Source: Candidatus Shapirobacteria bacterium
GTDB taxonomy: Bacteria > Patescibacteriota > Microgenomatia > UBA12405
Length of the DNA stretch: 5,310 nt
Assembly (NCBI GenBank): GCA_023245435.1
Contig: JAHFKH010000046.1
Location: 1-5,310, forward strand
Reading direction: 5' to 3'
In this document: positions 1 through 5,310 of the stretch, piece by piece
Position numbering within the stretch: the first letter of the stretch is position 1
Layout: each line of letters opens with the position of its first letter
Position numbers and translations under genes: made by a program
Notes under the pieces: model-generated
What the model saw: the letters and a program-made list of their open reading frames with translations, nothing else
Told to the model about the DNA's origin: nothing
Database searches by the model: none

Positions 1-1539
1 ATAATCGCTGGCCAAAATATGATAATAAAGTTCCGGCTGATTTGGGTTGTCAATATATTTTAGTAAATATATGAGTTGTTGAATATGACGGCTGTTTAGA
101 ATATTTTGATCGGTTGATAAATAAAAATTAATATCGTTTTTAGTTAACATTTCGGCCAATTCTAAGCTATCGGCATTATGTCGGTATAGAATTGCTATTT
201 CGTTTGGTTTGGTACCTGTTTTGATTAATGATTTAATTTTTGAAGCTATCCAATAATTTTCTTCAAGCGAGGAATTGGTGGGAATAATATTGATGGGATC
301 GTGATCAACGGTAGAAATCGATATTAATGACTTATCAACATCTTTTATAAAGTTGGCAATTCGGTTTTGATTGTTATTGATGACACTATTACTGGTATCC
401 AAAATTAGCTGATGACTGCGATAATTATTTTTTAAAACAATGGGTGGAGTTTTATATTTTTGATAGAAATCAAAAATATTTTCGATAGCAGCTCCTTGGA
501 AACGAAAAACTGATTGATCATCATCACCAACGACAAAAATATTGGGGTTATCGTTATTTTGACAAAGTAAGTCAATAATTTGATTTTGGGCGGAATTGGT
601 ATCTTGAAATTCATCAACTAATAAATATTGATATTTTTCTTGATATTGTTGTAAAAAGTTTAAATCTTTTTTAAAGGCATTGATGACAAACAAAATCATA
701 TCATCAAAATCATAAAGGCCATTTTTAAGCAAAACCGATTGATAACCATTATATATAGTTAATAGCTCAGATTGTTTTGGGGTATCTTTGACAATATTTT
801 CAATGAATCTTAGTAGACCATTTTTAAAATTAATGGCCGAATTCTTAGCAGTACCAAGATTATATCCACCGGAATTATATAAATTTTGATGATAAATTAA
901 ACTTGTTTTTAAGGCGATTGATAAATTATTTAGATTTAATAATTGTTTTAAATTATTTAAAACATCTGACTCTAATGATTTGCTAACACGTAAAGATTTT
1001 AAACTATTATAAATTGCGGATGATTGGGAAATAAAATTTTGTTGATCAGAAATTAATTTGGTAAGATTTTCAATTGAAATATTTTCGCGCTTTAAAGTTT
1101 GGAGGCAAGATATGATATCGCGCTTATAAAAATAATGATCACCCCAGGGTTTTAAAATAGCACCATCGGGAAGTTTATTTATTAAATCTTTAATAATTTC
1201 TATTTTTTCTAATTCATCGACTGGTCGTAAATTGGGACTGATAATAAAATTTTCCGGGTGCGATAAAATTAGCTCATTACAAAAAGAATGAAAAGTATGG
1301 ATTTTGACTGAGTAGGCCGACGCTCCGATAATAGAAATTAAACGTTGACGCATGGCATTGACAGCAGTATCGGTAAAAGTTAAACATAAAATACTGGAGG
1401 CAGGAATTTGGGTTTCGTTTAAAATATGGGCAATACGTAAAGCAATAGTTTGGGTTTTACCTGTTCCGGCACCGGCAATGACCATGACTGGACCATCGAT
1501 AGTATCGATGGCTAGTTTTTGTTGTTTATTTAATTCCAC
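1..1539 (-). CDS. UvrD/Rep-family superfamily 1 DNA helicase, N-terminal 513 residues (C-terminus beyond the left edge)
   Basis: This is an ATP-driven 3'-5' DNA helicase of the UvrD/PcrA/Rep/AddA type, expected to act in DNA repair or recombination. The frame is open over all 513 codons and shows the family motifs in order: Q-motif LNKQQ at 3-7; Walker A AGAGTGKT at 22-29; motif Ia LTFTDTAVNAMRQRL from 53; IHTFHSFC at 80-87; YDFDDMI at 276-282; Walker B VDEFQDTNSAQ at 308-318; motif III VVGDDDQSVFRFQGA at 336-350; NNYRSHQLIL at 371-380; and NEIAILYR at 446-453. It breaks off near the expected start of domain 2B. The start is GTG at 1539, which puts the Q-motif at the usual distance from the N-terminus; no ATG and no Shine-Dalgarno lies upstream. 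The segment between motif Ia/Ib and Walker B is about 85 residues longer than I recall for PcrA or UvrD. It lies 13 bases after a hypothetical gene, probably in one operon. UvrD, PcrA and AddA-like identities cannot be separated without the C-terminus. Confidence 0.93.
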   Translation of the reverse strand, partial: MELNKQQKLAIDTIDGPVMVIAGAGTGKTQTIALRIAHILNETQIPASSILCLTFTDTAVNAMRQRLISIIGASAYSVKIHTFHSFCNELILSHPENFIISPNLRPVDELEKIEIIKDLINKLPDGAILKPWGDHYFYKRDIISCLQTLKRENISIENLTKLISDQQNFISQSSAIYNSLKSLRVSKSLESDVLNNLKQLLNLNNLSIALKTSLIYHQNLYNSGGYNLGTAKNSAINFKNGLLRFIENIVKDTPKQSELLTIYNGYQSVLLKNGLYDFDDMILFVINAFKKDLNFLQQYQEKYQYLLVDEFQDTNSAQNQIIDLLCQNNDNPNIFVVGDDDQSVFRFQGAAIENIFDFYQKYKTPPIVLKNNYRSHQLILDTSNSVINNNQNRIANFIKDVDKSLISISTVDHDPINIIPTNSSLEENYWIASKIKSLIKTGTKPNEIAILYRHNADSLELAEMLTKNDINFYLSTDQNILNSRHIQQLIYLLKYIDNPNQPELYYHILASDY

Positions 1540-1552
1540 TAGTGTAGTATAG

Positions 1553-2143
1553 CTAATTTTCGGTGACGATTTTGAGGCGGCCTGAGGTAAAAATGGCAGT
1601 ATCGGCAGTTAAGCTTTTGGCTTGAACTTTAATTAAATTTCTACCTTGATAAAAACTGACTTTACCCGAAATTACGGCGGTATCTTTTTGCAAATTAGAT
1701 TGAACCTCACTACCCTGAACTCCAACTCCATGAGTGTCGTTGTAAAGACGAACAAAAACTATACCATTTCCATTGAGTAATTTAATATTGGTTTCAAAAT
1801 ATATTTCAACTAAACCCAGGTAATCTTTGGTATCAAAATAAAAATCAGTGCCAGCCAAACTCACCCAATCATTACTTTGGGTTGAACCACTGGTGGAAAT
1901 AGGAAGATAAGAAACATTGCGGATTTTAGGTCTTGGTTTTGATACAGCTGGGGTAAAGGTGGGAGTTTGAGTATTAACAGGAACAGAAGTTGGAGTAAGA
2001 ATAGAGGTAGGAATTATTTTTTGTTCAATAATATTAGTGACAACTGATGGTGGAGTTTTTTTAAGAAATACAAAATAATCGAGAACCGCTAAATTAACAA
2101 CATAAATAACAATTAAAACTATATGCCACCATTTAATTTGCAT
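1553..2143 (-). CDS. Hypothetical single-pass membrane-anchored protein with Pro/Thr linker and beta-rich domain
   Basis: I do not recognise a named family. With the start chosen here the protein has 196 residues: a membrane segment at about 5-27 (WWHIVLIVIYVVNLAVLDYF) followed by KK, a low-complexity Pro/Thr/Ser/Val linker at about 30-73 with repeated TPT and PT steps, and a domain at about 74-196 with alternating hydrophobic residues suggesting beta strands. Its most distinctive stretches are SNDWV at 90-94, NGIVFVRLYND at 126-136 and GSEV at 144-147. The layout suggests a domain held outside the membrane by a flexible stalk, perhaps binding a ligand or glycan; that is inference. From memory, similar tails with an RLYN core occur in Patescibacteria proteins, which I cannot verify. 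An in-frame ATG at 2188 would add 15 residues but overlaps the divergent gene by 7 bases. The ATG at 2143 is preferred because it directly precedes the membrane segment and sits 5 bases after a -10-like box. The TAG stop is 13 bases before the helicase start. Confidence 0.75.
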   Translation of the reverse strand: MQIKWWHIVLIVIYVVNLAVLDYFVFLKKTPPSVVTNIIEQKIIPTSILTPTSVPVNTQTPTFTPAVSKPRPKIRNVSYLPISTSGSTQSNDWVSLAGTDFYFDTKDYLGLVEIYFETNIKLLNGNGIVFVRLYNDTHGVGVQGSEVQSNLQKDTAVISGKVSFYQGRNLIKVQAKSLTADTAIFTSGRLKIVTEN

Positions 2144-2148
2144 ATTTA

Positions 2149-2157
2149 ATAATAGCA
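2149..2157 (-). promoter_or_regulatory. Putative extended -10 promoter of the leftward hypothetical gene
   Basis: On the minus strand the sequence reads TGCTATTAT, an extended -10 (TGn plus a close match to TATAAT), followed by 5 bases and the ATG at 2143. At that spacing transcription would begin at or next to the start codon, giving a leaderless mRNA. No convincing -35 box is present, which an extended -10 does not require. Such boxes arise easily by chance in AT-rich DNA, so this rests on position and on the matching box for the opposite gene. Confidence 0.4.
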
Positions 2158-2165
2158 ATTTTTTA

Positions 2166-2174
2166 TGGTATAAA
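2166..2174 (+). promoter_or_regulatory. Putative extended -10 promoter of the rightward small membrane gene
   Basis: The sequence TGGTATAAA is a TGn-extended -10 ending 7 bases before the ATG at 2182, the distance at which a transcript would start on the start codon itself. No Shine-Dalgarno fits between the box and the ATG, consistent with leaderless translation. It lies only 8 bases from the -10-like box of the opposite strand, so one polymerase bound here would exclude the other. This is seen by eye; the AT-rich background makes chance matches likely. Confidence 0.4.
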
Positions 2175-2181
2175 TTTATAT

Positions 2182-2382
2182 ATGGCAAAAAAACAAAGAA
2201 AAACTAATGAGGCTTATGTGTTGGTAGGTATAGTAATAATTGCATTATTATTATTACTGGCTTATGTGATTCACTCCAATCGAGTCGATGAACGACAAGA
2301 ATTATCAAAAACCGAAAGAGTGGTAAATAAGGTGCAACAACTAAAAGATGCTAAAAATTCAGTTAAAAAATTAGTTAAGTAG
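2182..2382 (+). CDS. Small single-pass membrane protein, 66 residues, unknown function
   Basis: I do not recognise a family. The protein begins with a basic MAKKQRK, has one strongly hydrophobic segment at about 13-31 (rich in Val, Ile and Leu), and ends in a charged, probably helical tail at about 35-66 with many Lys and Glu residues (RVDERQELSKTERVV), possibly a short coiled coil. The bipolar layout looks like a real protein rather than a chance frame, and the ATG is preceded by a plausible promoter and by nothing resembling a ribosome binding site. It is the only rightward gene in the window. It faces the hypothetical membrane gene head to head, and its last 12 bases overlap the end of gatB tail to tail. 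Which end is cytoplasmic is unclear because both flanks are basic. It could be a small accessory or regulatory membrane protein; no function is assigned. Confidence 0.7.
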   Translation: MAKKQRKTNEAYVLVGIVIIALLLLLAYVIHSNRVDERQELSKTERVVNKVQQLKDAKNSVKKLVK

Positions 2383-3765
2383 TTTTTGAATAATTTCTTT
2401 GGCGAGGATGGGATTGGCAGAGCCTTGGGATTCACGCATTAATTGTCCGACTAAAAAGCCGATTGATAATGGATTTTTTTGATAGTCAGCCACTGCTTTG
2501 GGATTGTTAGCAATTACCTTTTTGGCTATTTCTTCGAGGGCATTTGTATCCGAAACTTGAAACAAATTTTGTTGTTTAGCCAATATTAATGGATCTTGAC
2601 CATTATTGTATGAATCTAAAATTAATTGTTTGATGGCAGTGGATGATAATTTATCTTTATTGTCAAATAAATTTTTAAAAAAATCAGGATTAATTTTTTT
2701 TATATCAAGCGAAATGGTTTTTAATGGACCAATTAATAAATTGGTAACAAATTTGGCATAAACAAAATCACTATTGGTAACAATTTTATCAAAAATTGAG
2801 GAAAATTTTGAATCCTCAGACAAAAGATGAGCATCATAATCAGATAGCCCTAGACTTTTATATTTGGCCAGTTTAGCATCGGGCATTTCGGGTAAGGTAG
2901 ATTTAATTTCGGCTATTTGTTTGGGAGTAAAATTTATAGGTGGAATATCGGGTTCGGGAAAATAACGATAATCGGCACTACCTTCTTTTTCGCGTTGAAG
3001 AAAAGTTTGATTTTTGTCGGCATCCCAACCACGAGTAGTTTTATTAGTGGAATTTTTAGTAATATTGTCTTGTTGATATTGTTCAGTTTGACGATCAATT
3101 TCATATTGAATAGCGGTCATAACTCCTGTAAGCGAGGCGACATTTTTTATTTCAACAAGAGGAGTAAAATTTCCTTCAATATTTAAGTTGATAGTTGGTT
3201 CGCAGCGCATTGATCCTTTTTCAATATCAGCATCAGAAATACCTAAATATCGGACGATTTGCTGTATTTTGAGTAAATATTTTTTAGCTTCTTCGGGCGA
3301 AACTATATCTGGCTCAGAAACAATTTCGACTAAGGGAACGCCGCAACGATTAAAATCTAAAAGAGTTTCGCCATTTAAATGGACTGATTTACCAGTATCT
3401 TCTTCCATATGGGCCCGATTAATCCGAATTTCGTGACCATCGATGTTTAATTTACCGTTGATGGCAAATGGTTTTTGGAGTTGGGTAATTTGATAACCTT
3501 TGGCAAGATCGGGATAAAAATAATTTTTGCGTTCAAAAAATGAATCTTGATTTATGGAACAACCTAAAGCCAGACCTAATTTGATACACCACTCACAAGC
3601 AACTTTGTTTGGTACTGGCAGGGCTCCGGGGAGACCGAGACAGACAGGACAAGTGTGAGTGTTGGGGTCGACATGAAAATGAGAAGCATCGCAACCACAA
3701 AACATTTTTGATTTAGTTTTTAGTTCGATATGGACTTCAAGTCCAATGATGGGGGTAATGGTCAT
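2371..3765 (-). CDS. gatB: Asp-tRNA(Asn)/Glu-tRNA(Gln) amidotransferase subunit B
   Basis: GatB phosphorylates the side chain of the misacylated aminoacyl-tRNA and binds the tRNA, then GatA supplies ammonia; the complex acts in the cytoplasm. At 464 residues the protein is close to full family length. Visible landmarks: the N-terminal IIGLEVHIEL with E10 and H12; an intact four-cysteine zinc site, CGC at 23-25 and CPVC at 39-42; KNYFYPDLAKGYQITQ at 80-95; HMEEDTGK at 119-126; DFNRCGVPLVEIVSEPDI at 137-154; GSMRCEP at 184-190; and SADYRYFPEPDIPP at 263-276. A C-terminal YqeY-like tail follows, with NPKAV at 421-425 and GFLVGQLMRES at 436-446. An Asn/Thr-rich stretch at about 231-243 looks like a short extra loop. 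The ATG overlaps the stop of the upstream gene as ATGA, indicating translational coupling, and no Shine-Dalgarno is present. The last 12 bases overlap a convergent small gene. Confidence 0.97.
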   Translation of the reverse strand: MTITPIIGLEVHIELKTKSKMFCGCDASHFHVDPNTHTCPVCLGLPGALPVPNKVACEWCIKLGLALGCSINQDSFFERKNYFYPDLAKGYQITQLQKPFAINGKLNIDGHEIRINRAHMEEDTGKSVHLNGETLLDFNRCGVPLVEIVSEPDIVSPEEAKKYLLKIQQIVRYLGISDADIEKGSMRCEPTINLNIEGNFTPLVEIKNVASLTGVMTAIQYEIDRQTEQYQQDNITKNSTNKTTRGWDADKNQTFLQREKEGSADYRYFPEPDIPPINFTPKQIAEIKSTLPEMPDAKLAKYKSLGLSDYDAHLLSEDSKFSSIFDKIVTNSDFVYAKFVTNLLIGPLKTISLDIKKINPDFFKNLFDNKDKLSSTAIKQLILDSYNNGQDPLILAKQQNLFQVSDTNALEEIAKKVIANNPKAVADYQKNPLSIGFLVGQLMRESQGSANPILAKEIIQKLLN

Positions 3766-4160
3766 AGGTTTTTTTTAAATTTAAAAAAAATAGTTATAAA
3801 AACAAGTGAAATAAATATGGAAGTTAAAAGAAAAGAATATAGTTGCCACAATAAAATTGATTCGTTAGGATTTTGAGGATTAACGTAAACATGTGTGTTT
3901 AGATCTTTTCTGGTTCCATAGTTTGAAAGTGACTGAATAAATTGGTGGTAAACAGTTGAATTAAAATTATAGTCATAAGAAATGTTGAATGAAGGTTTTG
4001 GATCTTGAATTGCAAAAAAAGTATACGTAAGATTGGTAATTTTTGCCGGTATTTTTTGATAGGTAAGAAATATATTTAAGTTTATAAAAAAAAATATAAG
4101 AGAAATAAAAATAATTAATAAACAAATTAATTTTAAAATATTATAGTTTTCCTGTTTCAT
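3762..4160 (-). CDS. Two-pass membrane protein, DUF3592-like, between gatA and gatB
   Basis: The protein has 132 residues with a hydrophobic segment at about 9-33, a soluble region at about 34-103, a second hydrophobic segment at about 104-127 and a short basic tail (KFKKN). The soluble part has a tyrosine-rich stretch (SYDYNFN at 61-67, VYHQF at 70-74) and then VYVNPQNPNESILL at 91-104. That matches the general form of DUF3592: two membrane helices with a beta-rich loop ending in a Y-x-P-x-N-P-x-x-S-hydrophobic motif. The call is by pattern recognition. The basic tail and even number of passes place both ends in the cytoplasm and the loop outside. Its ATG overlaps the gatA stop and its TGA overlaps the gatB start, both as ATGA, so it is translated with the amidotransferase genes, although nothing links its sequence to tRNA metabolism. 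It is very AT-rich, and its last codons hold a perfect palindrome and a slippery heptamer. Confidence 0.85.
   Translation of the reverse strand: MKQENYNILKLICLLIIFISLIFFFINLNIFLTYQKIPAKITNLTYTFFAIQDPKPSFNISYDYNFNSTVYHQFIQSLSNYGTRKDLNTHVYVNPQNPNESILLWQLYSFLLTSIFISLVFITIFFKFKKNL
3768..3774 (-). other. Candidate -1 frameshift (slippery) heptamer A AAA AAC
   Basis: In the frame of the DUF3592-like gene the last codons are AAA AAA AAC CTA TGA, so the heptamer A_AAA_AAC fits the X_XXY_YYZ rule exactly. A -1 slip would continue as CCT ATG ACC, entering gatB in frame through its own start codon. A_AAA_AAC is an established -1 site in other systems. No stem-loop lies at the usual 5-9 base distance, and the nearest hairpin (3731-3745) is 22 bases away. 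The sequence match is certain; its use is not. Confidence 0.3.
3769..3790. repeat. Perfect 22-bp A/T palindrome (T8-AAATTT-A8)
   Basis: Eight T, then AAATTT, then eight A form a sequence identical to its own reverse complement. It encodes FFKFKK at the end of the DUF3592-like protein and ends 3 bases before the gatB ATG. In the minus-strand mRNA it could fold into a weak A-U stem of about nine pairs with a four-base loop just ahead of the gatB start. The two 8-base homopolymers are also prone to polymerase slippage and to sequencing error. Confidence 0.85.
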
Positions 4161-5310
4161 AACTTAGGTTTTTGGGTGTGATAATTTGTATTCATCTCAA
4201 AAATTTTGGCGATTTGATAAATGAGGTCTTCACTTTTTTGAGGCGCAATTATTTGTAGTCCAATGGGTAAATTATTTTTATCAAAACCACAGGGAATAGA
4301 AATACCGGGTAAACCAGCAATACTTGATGGTTCTACCAACATATCTTGCAATTCTCCAAACATAGATTGCCCTTTGGTGGCACCAACAGGTAAGGCAGTA
4401 GTTGGAGAAACTGGGCCAATTATGGCATCAACTTTGCTAAATTGATTGTCAAAATCCTGACAAATTAGTGTCCTGACTTTTTGAGCTTTTAAATAATAGG
4501 CATCATAATAGCCAGAAGATAGGGAATAAGTCCCAAGCATAATACGACGTTTGGCCTCGGTGCCAAAAAATGTCCGATCATGACCATAGCGAACACCATC
4601 AAAGCGAGCTAAATTTGAAGAAACTTCTGAGCGTTGAAGAATGGTGTACACCGCAATGGAATATTTGGGATCTAAAACATTTGGCAATTCAATAATTTCT
4701 GCCCCGAATTTTTTAAATAATTCTGCCGAATCTAAAATAGCCTGCTTAACTTCCGGTTGAATTTCTTTGGGAAAATAAGAAAGAGGAATACCTATTTTTA
4801 TATTTCTTAAATCATTTTTTATTGATGGTTTTACCCAATTATTTTCATTAATTGAGGTAGCATCGTGTAAATCAGACCCTGACATAATTTCGAGAAGAGT
4901 GGCAGCGTCATTTACATTTTTAGTAATTGGACCGGGTGAATCAGTACTCGATTTCATGGCAATAATTCCATAACGAGAAACTCGACCATAAGTTGGTTTA
5001 AAACCTACTACACCACACCAGGAAGCTGGTTGACGAATTGACCCGGCAGTTTCGGTACCAAGTGAAATAATTGATTCGTCGGCAGCAATGGCAGCAGCTG
5101 AACCACCACTGGAGCCACCAGGCAGATAATTAATATTCCATGGGTTCTTGGTACTGCCATAATCAGAAGTTTCGGTTGATGAACCATGGGCCCAAGCATC
5201 CATATTGGTTTTACCAATAATAATGGCACCAGCATTTTTTAATTTGGTAATAACGGTAGCATCATATTGCGCAATATAATTATCCAATAATTTTGATGAG
5301 GCAGTAGTGC
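4157..5310 (-). CDS. gatA: Asp-tRNA(Asn)/Glu-tRNA(Gln) amidotransferase subunit A, lacking its N-terminus (right edge)
   Basis: GatA is the amidase-signature subunit that hydrolyses glutamine and channels ammonia to the active site in GatB. The window holds 383 residues of an expected total near 460-480; the frame is open to the right edge and begins TTASSKLLDNY, which aligns with the usual region after the catalytic Lys. The TTG at 5287 is therefore an internal leucine codon, not the start. Counting from the first complete codon, PGGSSGGS lies at 63-70 and GTETAGSIRQP at 84-94. The presumed cis-Ser (66) and nucleophile Ser (90) are 24 residues apart, as in the family; the catalytic Lys lies outside the window. 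Other landmarks are KPTYGRVSRYG, ARFDGVRYG, EAKRRIMLGTYSLSSGYYDAYY and AGLPGISIPCGF. The region after RYG is shorter than I recall for standard GatA. The stop overlaps the next gene as ATGA. Confidence 0.97.
   Translation of the reverse strand, partial: TTASSKLLDNYIAQYDATVITKLKNAGAIIIGKTNMDAWAHGSSTETSDYGSTKNPWNINYLPGGSSGGSAAAIAADESIISLGTETAGSIRQPASWCGVVGFKPTYGRVSRYGIIAMKSSTDSPGPITKNVNDAATLLEIMSGSDLHDATSINENNWVKPSIKNDLRNIKIGIPLSYFPKEIQPEVKQAILDSAELFKKFGAEIIELPNVLDPKYSIAVYTILQRSEVSSNLARFDGVRYGHDRTFFGTEAKRRIMLGTYSLSSGYYDAYYLKAQKVRTLICQDFDNQFSKVDAIIGPVSPTTALPVGATKGQSMFGELQDMLVEPSSIAGLPGISIPCGFDKNNLPIGLQIIAPQKSEDLIYQIAKIFEMNTNYHTQKPKL

Noticed and set aside
432..617. Leftward open frame of 61 codons.
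   Set aside because: It is out of frame within the helicase region carrying Walker B and motif III, which is clearly coding in the helicase frame.
1352..1552. Rightward open frame of 66 codons.
   Set aside because: It lies opposite the helicase N-terminus. Its sequence is the antisense of the Walker A region, so it is a shadow.
2357..2391. Bidirectional terminator at the end of gatB and the small gene.
   Set aside because: ATTCA/TGAAT and A/T runs flank the overlap, but the inner bases pair poorly and no G-C stem exists.
2917..3436. Two rightward open frames opposite gatB.
   Set aside because: They are antisense to highly conserved GatB motifs (DYRYFPEPD, GSMRCEP, DFNRCGVP) and have no start signals.
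3731..3745. Hairpin TGGACTTCAAGTCCA as stimulator of the frameshift.
   Set aside because: The six-base stem with a three-base loop is real but begins 22 bases after the heptamer, too far for a typical stimulator. It is also produced by codons for the conserved GLEVH motif of GatB.
4263..4445. Rightward open frame opposite the gatA C-terminal part.
   Set aside because: It is antisense to conserved GatA sequence; shadow frame.
5008..5235. Leftward open frame overlapping gatA.
   Set aside because: It is out of frame over the Ser-rich catalytic segment of gatA, so a shadow.
5285..5287. TTG at 5287 as the gatA start.
   Set aside because: The frame continues upstream as TTASSKLL, which aligns with internal GatA sequence, so the gene is cut by the window edge.
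1..5310. TGA recoded as glycine (Gracilibacteria-type code).
   Set aside because: TGA ends gatA and the DUF3592-like gene at natural C-termini, and no in-frame TGA occurs in the translated genes.
1..5310. CRISPR array, tRNA, rRNA, insertion sequence or riboswitch.
   Set aside because: Reading both strands showed no spaced direct repeats, no cloverleaf, no transposase frame and no terminal inverted repeats. Non-coding space is limited to 13 and 38 bases.

Overview
The window is a compact, AT-rich piece of bacterial genome (about a third G+C in stretches counted by eye). The best guess for the source is a Patescibacteria (CPR) genome, possibly of the Microgenomates type. The reasons are the almost gap-free packing, short hypothetical membrane proteins between housekeeping genes, no Shine-Dalgarno motif at any visible start, a lysine/asparagine/isoleucine-rich proteome, and GatA/GatB variants that depart from textbook motifs in ways I associate with that group. 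The placement is inference. TGA acts as a stop in two genes and no in-frame TGA occurs in the long reading frames, so the code looks standard (table 11), not the TGA=Gly code of Gracilibacteria.

Layout. Positions 1-1539 (minus) hold the N-terminal 513 residues of a UvrD/Rep-family superfamily 1 helicase that starts at GTG and runs off the left edge. It has no ATG at its start, so it is easily overlooked. Thirteen bases upstream of it ends a secreted or anchored hypothetical protein (1553-2143, minus) with one membrane segment, a Pro/Thr linker and a predicted beta-rich domain. Between 2144 and 2181 is a divergent promoter region of only 38 bp with a plausible extended -10 box on each strand, each placed for a leaderless transcript. 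Rightward from it reads a 66-residue single-pass membrane protein (2182-2382), whose 3' end overlaps the end of gatB tail to tail.

Positions 2371-5310 (minus) are a tightly coupled operon read right to left: gatA (5' end outside the window), a two-pass DUF3592-like membrane protein, and gatB. Both junctions are 4-base ATGA overlaps. GatA is the amidase and GatB the kinase/tRNA-binding subunit of the GatCAB amidotransferase, which makes Gln-tRNA(Gln) and/or Asn-tRNA(Asn) from misacylated precursors; gatC is not visible and may lie beyond 5310.

The most unusual signal is at the end of the middle gene. A perfect 22-bp A/T palindrome (T8-AAATTT-A8, 3769-3790) ends in a canonical -1 slippery heptamer, A AAA AAC, two codons before the stop. 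A single -1 slip there reads straight into gatB in frame and would give a membrane-anchored GatB. No stimulatory structure is evident at the usual distance, so this is a testable hypothesis only.
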